64,000 bases of DNA from Aculops lycopersici (Eukaryota; Arthropoda; Arachnida; Trombidiformes; Eriophyidae): NCBI GenBank assembly GCA_015350385.1, contig WNKI01000001.1, positions 5,604,746 through 5,668,745 on the forward strand, written 5' to 3'. The position numbers were made by a program, and so were the translations under genes. The notes under the pieces are model-generated. The model ran no database searches. It was not told where the DNA came from and saw only the letters and a program-made list of their open reading frames with translations. Positions within the stretch are counted from its first letter, which is position 1. Each line of letters opens with the position of its first letter. Of this stretch, positions 49,783 to 61,911 are shown in pieces.

Positions 49783-50196
49783 GTATAGCAAAACAAATTG
49801 TGCGCTTCCTCTATGTGGTTGCCAGTTGCTGTGGTTGTAGTTCAGTTTGGTTTGAGTCGGATGGACAGTAACTAGGTTGGATGCTTGGTTTGCCGCCCTA
49901 TTGCCACCAAACTCCCTCAGTCGAGATCTGGCCGCGAAAGCGTTTAGATCCTTCTGGGCCAAATGGATTGACTCGCGCATTTCCGTTCAGTTCTTTTGGT
50001 TATGTAAAGTTTAGAATTAATCTAGAAGCAAGCAAGAAAGCAATTGAGTAAGTCAAGCTAGCAAGCTAATTTTCAAGTGAGACACAGAGAGAGAGACGAG
50101 CTTGCAAAGTAGTCACTCATCAAGTCAAATGGAAAGCTCAAGCGAGAATCATACCAACGACGAGGGGCAAGATTCAACACCCAGAATAGCAAGTCA

Positions 50197-50222
50197 CTCG
50201 ACAAGCTGGTAAGCTTGTCGAG
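50197..50222. other. Perfect 11-bp hairpin with GGTA loop
   Basis: CTCGACAAGCT at 50197-50207 pairs fully with AGCTTGTCGAG at 50212-50222 across a 4-nt loop. No gene nearby; purpose unknown. Confidence 0.8.
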
Positions 50223-50231
50223 CTGAAGCTT

Positions 50232-50232
<1 letters not shown>

Positions 50233-50265
<33 letters not shown>
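50233..50265. repeat. (CA)n microsatellite
   Basis: About 16 CA units. Confidence 0.95.
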
Positions 50266-50267
<2 letters not shown>

Positions 50268-53103
50268 ACATCAAGGCAGAGGATACTAAAGCGACATAAG
50301 GCGGTAGTCGACTTGGTTGGTTAGCTCGCTAGCTAGCTTGTGAGCTTATGAGCGAGCGATTGCGAGATACAAGCAACAAGCAATGGAAGCTAAGAAAATA
50401 TCAACAACAACAAGTTGTTGGTCGAGAATATATGCAGCAACTTCTGTCGTTGCGCGCGCCGTCAAAAAAGGGGCGCGCAAGTGTCAAGATTTGAGGCAAC
50501 AAGTTTGAGTGGTTGGGCAGAAATTCTAATTTGCTATAATTATCCCTTTTGAGTAAGATCAGTTGCCTCAAGAAAATATACGCTGCAAGTGTGATCATGG
50601 TCCCAGATCATGAGCGGGGTATGTGGTTTCTTACTTCATGAGTTAAAAATCGGTAGGAACTTCATACCATGCTCGTGAGTGCCATGCGGAGCATCATTAT
50701 TACCATTGTTATAATATGAATATTATCTCTTCCAACTAGAAACTGAGAGTATTGATTTGTAGTCGTCAAGTTGTCATGTTGATTGAACGAAAGAGCGGCA
50801 AGCTATTTGCAGTTAGTTACTGACGAAACTGTCAATCACGTTGAAATGTCAAGTCAAAACTTGGAGTTGTGTTTCAATGGGAATGAGTTTTTAAGTTGTG
50901 GTAGTAGAAAGGGGAGCGACAACTTGACAAGACAATTGTGTGAGAGAGAGAGAGAGGCAGTAGAATTTCGCTAGCTGATGAGTGGTAGTTGGTATGGACA
51001 AAATCAATCAATTAAATGAGCAGCAACCATACGCTTTGCTATTCCCTCTAACGCGACTAACAAACAGCTGAACCCTGAGACTTGAAAAAGGGGAAAAGAT
51101 TTTCATCCTGTGCATTGAATTCTACCCGAGACTCGTTTAAAGGCATGTTCGTGCATAGAAACACTGGCAGAAGAAAAGTGAAAAGCTAGATTCGACTGAC
51201 ACAACTTCCGGCCGCCGAGAGGTCCACTTGTGCGAAGGATAGCAACCAAGAGAAGAGCTTGGGGCATTGATATGCAACAACCTGTGCATTAGTTAGTCGC
51301 TTGGTTAGTTGTTTGGTTGGTCTTTTAGTTTGGAGCGAGGTGGAGAGGGAAAAGGGAGGTAAAACTTGGCGACGGTAACGCTGGCAACGGTTCCCAGAGT
51401 TGCTGTCCGATTGAAGGCGGCGGTGGCGGCGGTGGCGGCGATGGTGGCAGCGCATCCATGATGAGCCCTAGTTAATGCAAAGAGGCGAGCATCCATTTTT
51501 TCGTTGCTCGCACGACGAGCGGAAATTTTAGCAACTCGCAAGTTAGAAACAAATAGAGAGCGAGAGTGAGAGACAGCAACAGAGGCGACGCGATAGTTTC
51601 ATTGGTCGTCGTGGTCGTGGTCGTGGTTTAAGTTAGTCTCTAGTAGCTGAGCCATCCATCTATTCATTCATTCATTTGGTCCTTCAGTCTTTCAGTCTCT
51701 CTGTTCCCTTCTCGTTTATCAGTGGGAGCAATAGAAGTTGGGTCGCGAGATTAAGCAGCAAAAAGAGATCTGAAGCCAGCAACAAGAGTAACGAGGGCGA
51801 CAAAAAGATGGGGCCAAGTTTTGGTGGAGGTTAACATGGGCGCAGTTGCGCAACAGCAACAGCCATGTCACCGGCTCTATCAGACTCCAATGGCGGGATC
51901 CCGTTCACCCGGTCCGATTGCGCTGCCCACTTTCCCCTCGTTTCCGTCCCGAAGAATTACACTCGCGCGAGCCAATCGTTGGGGCCAAAGTGCCTCAGCT
52001 CAGCCCATCACATAGCTACGTCAGCAGCAGCGTTAGCGAAAGTTAGATAACTTATAGCTTTGAGCTCTTTCCCTCGAAGAAGGAGTGCTTCCTCTTTTGT
52101 GTTTCTAATTGTGCAAATGGCACACCTTTTCAGAGTTTGAGAAAAAGGGACATGATCGCCTATCGTTTCTCGCGCACTCAGACTCGCAGCTAGCAACTGC
52201 TCTCGCGTTGCGTAACGCACCCAACCAGCGAGCGGCAGTTGCGCCTACCAGACCAATCAACGCCAATCAGCTCTTCCGGTCTCCCGTGGTCGCTGTGGTC
52301 GGCATACTTTTTAGTTTTCATAGCGCAACAACTCCTCTTCTCGCTGCTACTTAACTTTCCCTCTCCCGCGACCCCAAACGCGCGAAACCCTTTCGCGCAA
52401 ATTCCCAAAAATAAGCTCGCGCTTCACGGCGACATTTGGTCGCGACTCACTGGTGCCGCTCTCGCTTCCGGCCCTCGAAACTAACGGAACGATGACTCGT
52501 TGCAAATAGAACGAATTCAATTCAAGAGAATAACTATAGCCCACTGAAATCATTCGGCTACATCTGCTACATTTACTTATATACTATCATAAACCCCGTT
52601 AGTCGTAGTTAGTGGGGCACCACTTTACCTGAGCGTTAATTCATGATTTGATCTGACTTCTCTGGAGTTGCCGACAGTTTGCAACTCACCTAGAAGGGAA
52701 ATCAATTGGTCGACAGTTTAGTTGTCTTAGAGTTGGAGTTGGTACACAACATTCGTCTCTTCCTTTAGCGAATCGAATCCTCAAAAGTCGGTTAGAAAAA
52801 CTTGCAACTCGAGTTTAACATACACAAAACTCATTAGCAACAGCAACGGCGCCCAGAAACGACTACCACGATTTTGCCAACTAAATCTCATCACACTAGC
52901 AACAGTTGATTTTTAAAGACAAATTCGAGTGGCAGCGACTCTAAAACAGCATACTTATGATCGGTTCAGAGTTTGCAAGTCAAGCCGCAAGTCGGAGAGG
53001 AAAGAGGAGCAGGAAGCAGAACTGTAAAGTAGATGTGTATCATCTCTGGGCGCTTCCTCGGTGTCTCCAGCGATTGCGACGTCATCGTTCTCTTCCTCTG
53101 CTC

Positions 53104-53163
<60 letters not shown>
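53104..53163. repeat. (GAT)n repeat
   Basis: 20 GAT units; translates as poly-Asp or poly-Ile but has no gene context. Confidence 0.97.
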
Positions 53164-53165
<2 letters not shown>

Positions 53166-53474
53166 GCATTGGCTCTTGCAGAGAAGTAGCAGCAGAGATT
53201 CGGAGCAGCTGAGAGGCGATTAAAATAATTTCTACCTGCGAGATCATTATGAGCGCGGCTATTCGCTCTCTTCCTCTCTCGCTCCCCGCGTCTCCATGTC
53301 TATCATGCAGACTAAACTGTTGACGTACTCAACCAGACAAACTGCCGCCGGCCATATGACCTTCAATCTCCATGAAGTTTCAATACTCAGCTGATGCTCA
53401 AGCGGGCCGTCCACACAATGATCTGATGGTCGCCGTTTCCGCTTGTTGGGATTCCACACTACACTTCAAGTTCA

Positions 53475-53508
53475 TTTTTATTTTTATTTTTATTTTTATT
53501 TTTATTTG
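53475..53508. repeat. (TTTTTA)n repeat
   Basis: Hexanucleotide T-rich repeat of five to six units just before a pair of overlapping hairpins. Confidence 0.9.
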
Positions 53509-53527
53509 CCCACCTGTCTGCTGGCCG

Positions 53528-53566
53528 TCAACGTCAATGCAGCTGACGTTGAAGTCGTCAGCTGCA
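53528..53566. other. Two overlapping, mutually exclusive hairpins
   Basis: A 9-bp stem (53528-53536 with 53544-53552) and an 11-bp stem (53538-53548 with 53556-53566) share the segment 53544-53548, so only one can form at a time. Both loops are 7 nt. The arms contain TGACGT and CAGCTG cores. Confidence 0.75.
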
Positions 53567-55620
53567 GCGCCAGTCGTCAGGCTAGCGCGACATGATTTCT
53601 GTCATGTAATAACTAGATAGACGAACTGATGGACAGCAACAAGTGAAAAGTTGCGCTCATTTGATGGTCGGCGCGCCGTCGTCCATCAAATTTGCTGGGG
53701 GCAAGGATCACGATTGGCGCATTGGAGCATTTTTTCGTGGCCCTCGTTTCATTCGTTGTCATGTCCAAACATAAACTTTTCGACTGTTTCCATGCTCTCA
53801 TTTCGACGATTCGTTTGCTTGATACTACTATTACTACTGCTACTTAAATTTAGGAGAGAGAAGGCAAGTTTTTCTCCTTCCTTCCTTCTCGAATTCCTGT
53901 CAACTAACAAGACGAAAGCTCCGACAGGAGAGTCTTTTTTCTTTTCCAACTTTGAGCGACAGCAATGACAAGTTTGTTGTTGGGTTTATACGTCGAATAG
54001 CTCGACTAAACTCTTGATTGCTCACTTGCTTGACGTGACACAACAATCTGCTCGTTATCTTGACGACTCTCAAGCTCGACAAGACGACGACCAGGTCGAA
54101 GTTCAGTTCAAAACAGCAACAACATCCGACGTCTGAATACAATTGAGTTGTTGCTGTTTTCGTCTCATTGCTTGGCTCGTTGTTTAAATTTGTTCGACTA
54201 ATCAATCGAATTCTACAAAACGCCAAGGTACTGCTCCAAATTTTGACAGCGGCTGCTCATATGATGAAGCAACACAAGAAACGTAAAAGGCAGAGAGAAG
54301 AGGATCTTTCAAGTTTTTGCAACCGGATTGTCTGCTGAATAAGAAACAGTCCAGACAAATATGCGAGCTAATGGTGGTCTTGTGATACGGTTTGCAGGTG
54401 AATATAACCCATAAGTGAATGGGAGAGATGAGAGATGATTTGTGTTTGTCCTCTTGTTGCTCTAGAACTAAGACTAAACCTTTTTTCTTACCTTATCAGG
54501 TAGGAAGATGCGAGTATTAGAAGCAAAAGTAGTGGTGTAGTTAGTAGCATTATCGTAACATACATGCAGCGTCAACATTAAGATTAGTCGATGTGATGAT
54601 GCCGCCGACAAGCTTGTTCGCACGCCCACCTGTTGAATTTAGCTCACAGTGTGAATCTCTCTTGCACACAAACTAACTCGAAAGCGCTCGTTTGCCATTC
54701 ATTCGTTCATTTACGAATCGGCCGGCGAAATGCTGAATGAATGGATGGATGGATGCGATACATTAACCATATCCCTTATGCTTAATGCACTCATTCTCTC
54801 AACAAATAAACGCAGCCAAAGGTCCCAACGATCTCCTTGGCTTTAAATCAACAAATTCGGATCTGCTACTTATATTTAATGTATACTTGTTACAGACTAA
54901 AAAGGATGGCCAACTATGGTTCTAGCTGGGAGTGTTTTTTTGTATAATCTGGCCGGTAGCATGTGATAATCGAAGCGAGAAATTTGGAGCGACCACCGGT
55001 TGCAATGTTTGCTCAACCCTTTTTAGCCCTAGCGCCATACTGAGCGAGCCAATGTCTCATCTCATCTCTCATTAATGCGCACGGCCAAAAACTTGTCCAC
55101 AATTATTATTGCCTCCGTCTGGCCGTTTCCATTCGATACCAAGGCGCTTTTCACCTGATACGCGCTTCACCTGATACGCGCTACTAGCCAACGAAACTTG
55201 CCCCTTTATCTGAAAAATCAAGGCGCGAAGAAGAGTTGATCTGAAATTGGGCCACGCATTCGCCGCACGCATGAGGCGGCGGCGGCGGCGGTGGTTGTGA
55301 AAATGGCGTCGGAGGCGACGACGACGATGATGATGATTACGTAAAACAGGTGGCTGGCTTGAGTTTTTCTGCAATCCAATCACACACACACACTCAGGGG
55401 CTAGTGGGTCTGTGCTGCCCAGACCACTATCAGGTAAAGTCTAGTCTAGTCGAATAAAATGGGATAGAGTTGAGGGGAGTGGAGTGGAGTGGAAATGTCG
55501 CCTAGGTTTAGTGGATGATGCTAGAGGTTGGTAGCAAATAAATAATTTGTCTGCAAGCCATGCCAGAAGCCAGAGCCGGTGATTTATTTTCCAAGGGCAG
55601 TCATTCCGCGCGACAAGCGC

Positions 55621-55663
55621 AAATGGAAATGGAAATGGAAATGGGAATGGGAATGGAAATAAA
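55621..55663. repeat. (GGAAAT)n repeat
   Basis: Imperfect hexanucleotide repeat of GGAAAT/GGGAAT, about seven units. Confidence 0.9.
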
Positions 55664-56586
55664 AGTGGACTGTAGCAGAGATTAACAATTTTCTCGTCAC
55701 CTGAGGTGGGGAGAAAAAGAAGAGGGATTATTCGATTCCTACCTCAGGTAAAGTCAGGTAAACTCGTGGAGAGAGGTGCGTTTATGCACGCAAGGTTGCT
55801 CACTATCAAATCTAACTTCTCTCTCATCCAACTCTCTCGTCTGATGAAATAATGTTAGTGCTAATCAGTTTCCAACTTTGGAGGAGATGTTTCGTTAGTT
55901 TATGTTTCATGAGGAGCACGGGAGGGGGAGAGAAAAAACGAGGTGGAAATTTGAAATGAAGATGCTAGTTGTGTGATGGAATCGATCAAACGCTGTCGCT
56001 GCCGCCACCGCCGGTAGCTAATTTCAATCAATTTCACGCTTTTTGAGTCTACAAGAAGTGCAAGCGCTCAGGTAACCACTTTCTTGTCAACCAATTGGAC
56101 ATGAAAAATGGAACTCCTTAGATTCGTCCCCTCAATTCAAGTGATCCAGTGTAATGATATAAATAACGACCACCACCACTATGGCCACTGCAATCATACA
56201 ACATGCTAATCAGATTAGACGCCCGTCGCCGCAGGTTAACCTGTTATTTGGCACAAACGAAATTGGTGTCCAGATGTTGGGTGTAAAAACAGAGCATTTA
56301 GAGTTAAAGTTTAGAATGGACACTAGCTCTCACACACACAAACGCTGGATAGATAGACAACAATGAGAGATAGGTAGATAGTAAGAGATAGAGTTCATCT
56401 TTTCTCTACAATACAACCGAAAACTTTGCTCTCGGAGTCTCTCATTAGGCGACGCCTTGAACAAACCTGTTACTGGTGTTACTTGTGTTCACTTAATGAC
56501 ATGATTCGAGTTTTCGTCTCTCCATCTTTTTTCGTCTATCTGGTCGAGACACATAATTGTGTCATCCAGTTTTCTGCTATATGGTT

Positions 56587-56665
56587 ACGACGACGACGAC
56601 GACGACAGCAACAGCAACAGCAACAACGACAACAACAACAGCGACTACGACGACAACGAGAAACG
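56587..56665. repeat. ACG/ACA/CAG triplet tract
   Basis: Mixed trinucleotide tract; produces Arg/Gln or Asp/Asn homopolymer frames that are not real genes. Confidence 0.85.
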
Positions 56666-56751
56666 AGAAAACCTCTCTCTTCTGGATAGCAAGCCAACCT
56701 TTTTGTTAAGCTCTGCTGACTTTTGGACTCTCTTATCTCGTGCACAGACAC

Positions 56752-56798
56752 TTGTTGTTGTAGTTGTAGTTGTAGTTGTAGTTGTAGTTGTAGTTGTG
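56752..56798. repeat. (TTGTAG)n repeat
   Basis: About seven units of TTGTAG. Confidence 0.95.
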
Positions 56799-59700
56799 GT
56801 CGTTGGCCGGCCAGCTGACAGGCCGACTGGCCAACCGAGCAGCAGCAGTAGAAACAAGCAAATCTAACCGAACGAAATGAAATGTGCCCATTATTTCAGG
56901 CCGCCAAATATGAACTGTCGTGGCCAACAACCCGCTCCTTCCTGTTGGCTGAGTTGAACAAAAAGCGCCACCAACACTAATAGGCGAGGGACAGATGGAG
57001 ATAAGTGTGCTACACAAAGAGGAAAAGTTTTATTTTATTCTATTCTATTCGTAGCTCTCTCGGAGCAAGTTGCCACCACCACTTGTTGTCGCCTCGCCTC
57101 ACCTGGCCGAAAACTAAAACGTTCACTCATCCAAGTGAGTAAATCTCCTTCTCTCCAGTCTCCACATGTAGCTCAAGTTATTATGTAGCCAGCAGCAGCT
57201 CGCTGGTCGACCAGTCACTCGGCTGGTCGCTCGCGTATTTGGAGTAGTGATGGTAGTGGTGGTAGTCGGATAGGAGTAATCATAACAACAGGTGGACCGG
57301 ATGGGAGTAGTCGCTCACTCGGCTGGCTTTCTGAGTTAAAGATGGAGCAAAAGTGGCGGCGGCGAAGGCAATCCACGACGACAAACTCAATCCATCATCG
57401 GCACCACATCCAGTTGGCCAGTGGATGTAGTCTGGCCAACAGCATTGCAAGTTTCGACTCGGCGGCCAGAAAACTTGCACCACTACAACTGTTGCCGCCG
57501 CCACTGCCACTTGTTGCTGCTGTGCCCGAGGCTCAAATCAAAATCTGACACTAGCGTCTCTCTCTCTCTCTCTCGCTTTGCCGACAAGAGAGATTTTGAG
57601 AGTAGACTCTCGTTTGATGCAGAGAGGGGGAGACTCGCGAGTCGCGACTTGGCAATTGCTGGCGAGCTTTAGTGAGCGAGCGAGTGAACAAGCAAGAGAG
57701 ACGAGAGCAAAAGGTGGTTGCCACGGCTACTGCCGCTGCAACCGCCGTGGCCATCGGGGTCACCTGATGGCGGGCTCTCTTCGTATTCTTTTTCCATCGC
57801 TCGCTTGCTCATGGACCCGCTCACTTTGTGTGCCTGTGTGAGTAACATCATCTCGCTGGATGTCTGGCTAGCTGGCCATTGTTGTCTAGTCGAGCGCCTT
57901 TGTTTCTGTCGTCCTGTGAGTGGCCAGAAGCGCAACTGGTTGTCGAGAGTCGAAATCAAGCGGCCGCCACTTAAATGAGCAGCTGCTACAGCTCAGAGTC
58001 CATGGCAATAGCATTAGCTACAACAGCAATAACCACCATCGCTGCCGAGTGAATGTTAGTGAGAGGAGAAGGGAGAAAAAAGAGCGGAAACGCTAGATAA
58101 AAGCTCGCTTGAATCTAAACAAATATTTGAGGGCAGGCAGCTAGCTGACCGGCCATCCAACGACTAAATTAATATCTGTTGCCAGGCGAACTTCTTTGCC
58201 TCCCTAACGCTAGCATGAAGGTAAAGGTAGGCAAATTTTCTATCCTAGTCCATTATTTTATTTTATCTTGTCCTGGTCTTCTGTGGTCGAGGCGGGCGCC
58301 AGCGTTGGATGCGTGCAGTCCCATTCACGCCCATTGTACACTGTGCAATGCCCTTGCTCGCTCGCTCGCCCGCTCACCTGTTGCTCGCTCCTCGCCGACT
58401 GACTAAAAGACTAGCCGACTCACTCACTGACCACTGACCCTTCTGCCTCTCTCCCTTTCTCGGCTCGAGAGAGCAACCATTCGAGTCTCAACAACAGGGT
58501 AGAGGTAGCCCATTATCGCCATTATCATTTGCGTTATTATTACTATTACTACCTGCCAACCCGGCTCTCTCTCTCTCTCTTTCTATGTATGTATTCTCTA
58601 TGGCTGCTAAAATCTTGGCAGTGGCGGTGGCGGTAGTTGTGGTTTCAGTCTTGGTCTTGGTCGAGACACGAAGTGCAAAATTGAATGCCCGACTCTCGGG
58701 CAGAGAGATTCCATTGTGCTGCCTGCAGTAGTTTAAGTTTTGTGCCAGTGGCGAGGTTGTTAACATGTCAAACTTGGTTGATCGGTGGGAATTTCTCAGC
58801 CTCTTGCAAGGGCCAAATAATTAGCTCACTAAACCTGGACTCTCCCTCGCTGGATAGTTGCTTTATTGCCCACAATAGCAATTGATGGCAAACTGCATAC
58901 AATTGCATGCAGGATTGATCACAGAGGCAACGATGACCATGACACTTGCGGTCAGCTGGAAAATTGATTGCAATTTTTTGCTTGCTGCCAGCTTGCCTGC
59001 TAGTCACCAGAAAATTTTTGGTTGTTGAGAGGAAAGAAAGGTACAGGTGCAATGATTGGAAAAGAATATATATCTCTCTCACCTGTGCAAATGGGCGGGC
59101 CAACGGACGAGGTGACGAATATTTTGTCGGAGCATGAGCAACAGTTTGTCGTCGGCTTCGAAACCGAAGAAAACTGAGAGAGGCGAGGAGAGAAAACAGG
59201 TGGTCGCGGTGGTCACGGTTCGTTTCAAGAGTTCGTTGTTGCTAACAACAAGCGGTTGGGTATTTTGGCTTAGCTTTGTATCGAGTGAGAGGAAATGGGA
59301 TTTTGAAGTGCTATGGTGTCATTTCAACTCAAACGAGGACGAAATCCCCCCCCCCCCAATTTCCCGATGCACTCTTGGTAGGCAAGTGCGACTTGTTTTT
59401 GGTTGGTTATAAACCCAACTCGAGATTGCGAACTCAGATGTAGAGCACAAGGAGTCATCCAGTCGCTACAAGCAGAGGGCGTGTCATTAGCGGCCTACCG
59501 ACGGAAAGCTACATGTAGTTGGGCGCTTCGCTGAGCAATTTTTTAGGCAAAAATTAGATGGAGACATGTGAAGACATAATTGATTCACTCGAAGCAACAA
59601 ACCAAGAGTTATTAAGAGAGTAAGAGGAAAGACCATTGAAGTCAAGTGGTCGCTTGGCCGGAAAACTCTACTCATTTCTAGTAAACTCAACTCAATTATC

Positions 59701-59800
59701 ATTCTCATTTTCTGGTCGTTGGCGCCCAATTTCCAGCTCATAAATTTTGTCCCGAGTTTCTCGCAAAGCTTAAGCGAAAGAGGGATGAAACAACGATAGG

Positions 59801-59826
<26 letters not shown>
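59801..59826. repeat. (GA)n microsatellite
   Basis: About 12 GA units. Confidence 0.95.
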
Positions 59827-59832
<6 letters not shown>

Positions 59833-61516
59833 AGTAAGCAATTCTTGCGCCGAGCTAGGGATCAGGGGAAACTTTCAACACCAGAGATTAGAGTTGGTTT
59901 TTTCTTAGTCATCATCACACAAAAGTTTTGGACCTTGTAACTTGGACTCTTACTCCCCTCTTTTTAAATTCTCTCAACTCCAAAGAATCCAAATGATGAC
60001 TCAAACTCCAATAGAATGCAGCTGCGGCAATGGATGTGTGTTGCAACTTGCAACAAATTGCAACTGGAGAAACTTTGAAGGTGTGCTACAGGTGGTTGAG
60101 TTCTCTTCTCGCTGTCCGAGGTTAACCTTAAACCTTCCGCACGAAAGAAGGGAGACCTCAGCGGCCAGTGTGCTCGTTGGGCTGCGTTGTGATGCCTCCA
60201 CTGGCGCAACAAGTGGCCAAGCGAGCGAGTTCAAGTTCCTACAATCACTTTGTTGGTGATTACTATTACAACTACAATCAAGACCAAAACCAAGATAACT
60301 CTACAGGTGAGTCAGCATAAACTTCACTGTGATAAGAGTGGCGCAACAGAAACAGCAACAACAATGGCAGGAGGATGCAGAGGAGAGGAATGCGCACCAA
60401 GATAGAACGTCGCGCGACCTGTCGATCTCCGAGGCGAGGCTTGCGAGCAACCTGTTGCCGCAGCGTCACTCGGACAGGAGGCAACAAGTGCGGCGGCGGC
60501 GACGGCAGCTGTTGCAAAGTATTCAACTTACAGGGACGTGACCTTGTAGCCCGAGGAGCGGCCATTGCGCTCGATTGTTTTTTCGCTTTCAATCTCGTAA
60601 TGGTCGACGGAAAGTTGGATGGCAGCGAGTTGAATGCGACGAAGTGGAAGTCGTCGCCCATCCCAGTGATAGGATGTTGAGCTAAGAGAATTTTAAATTC
60701 AACGTCCATCTCCCTGCCTCAGTCATCGTCATCGTCGTCGTCGTCCTCCTCCTCCTCCTGCCCATCGACGTCATCCTCTTGATCATCAAAACGTCGTCAT
60801 GAAAGTCCTCTGCCTCGACGTTGTCGTGTCGTTGGTTTTCAAGATGCCGTAGTCCATTTGGAGCCCAGACGCTCTGCTCATTAACTCAATTGGATCGACT
60901 TGCGTGAAACAATAACAATGACAACGATGACGCAACAACTAAACTCCCTCAAACCCTGACGACTTAGATCCACCTCCTGAGATTCGCGGCATCTCATTGC
61001 ATCGCATCACATAGCATAACATCGCATTACTCGATCAAGAGATGAGGGGAATCCAAGAGGATTGATGGTTGCAAACTATGGGGAGAAGTCGACGGGAACT
61101 CACGATTCCTCTTGCTTGTCTAGCTGCCTGCCTGTCTACATACCAATCTATCTAGCTAACCGATCTAATGCTTGGGATCATGAAGGTGATGTTGAGAGTT
61201 CAATTGGAGTTGCGTTGGTTGATCCCCTTTGCAGGTAGACGGATAGACAACCGAGAGACTAACAAACAGACGGAAGGACAGAGGAGACTTCGTGACGTCT
61301 TTGTATGGCGCCATGGGGCTAACTCGAGTTGCCCCTCGCTCCTGGATTTGTGTTCCCAAAAAGCATTTGGCTTACGTAACATTGCGTCGCTTGCACTACA
61401 CCGGAAGTCCTAATTCCCGAGAGTTTTAGAAGTTTTATCATTCGGTGGACTCTAAAGCTTGAGGCTCCAAAATACTAATTAACTCACCTGAAAGATGGAT
61501 AGATAGATAGACAGAT

Positions 61517-61555
61517 AGTGGCTAACGTCGTGCAACAAGCACGACGCTGGCCACT
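61517..61555. other. Two-tier hairpin
   Basis: AGTGGC (61517-61522) pairs with GCCACT (61550-61555), a 3x3 internal loop follows, then CGTCGTGC (61526-61533) pairs with GCACGACG (61539-61546) around AACAA. The 39-nt symmetric structure is unusual for random DNA. Confidence 0.7.
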
Positions 61556-61856
61556 TGCCCAGAGAAGGATGTTGTTACTACAAAATAACAGCATCAAGTG
61601 GTTCGGACCAGAGAATTGGACTCTAAGAAAGTTAAGAGAGACAAAAAGGGAGAGAGATAGAGAGCGGTAGGAATAAAGTGAGTTTATCCGAGTTGAGATG
61701 ATGAGCGCTAATCATCAATGTCATCATTAGTCAGCTAATTTATCTGCCTGCTTCGCAAACTTGTAACTCTTTACGATTGGAACGGGAGGGAATTAGCACC
61801 GCGAGAATCACCATTATCATCACATCATCTCGTAATAATCATAGTAATCAAAATAA

Positions 61857-61911
61857 AAATAATAATATCATTATTAGTATTATCATTATTATTATTATTA
61901 TTATCATTGAA
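61857..61911. repeat. AAT/ATT repeat tract
   Basis: AATAAT units followed by ATTATT units, so the tract can fold on itself. Confidence 0.85.

Larger units (their letters stand above)
49783..53103. other. Gene-free region II
   Basis: No gene recognised. It contains a perfect 11-bp hairpin at 50197-50222, a CA repeat, and a stretch around 51821-52050 that is open in three frames at once with Ser/Pro/Arg-rich translations, which is more likely GC bias than coding. Confidence 0.5.
53567..58499. other. Gene-free region III
   Basis: About 5 kb of non-coding sequence with scattered microsatellites, a tandem CACCTG repeat at 55147-55178 and many CAGGTG/CACCTG cores. A plus-strand frame at 56181-56366 (61 codons, starting MATAIIQHAN) is the least repetitive of the short frames but has no recognised relative. 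Confidence 0.5.

Noticed and set aside
51821..52050. Possible exon open in three frames
   Set aside because: All three frames are equally open and none resembles a known protein, so this is better explained by GC-rich composition.
52957..53247. Poly-Asp / poly-Ile frames
   Set aside because: Produced by the GAT repeat; flanks show no coding features.
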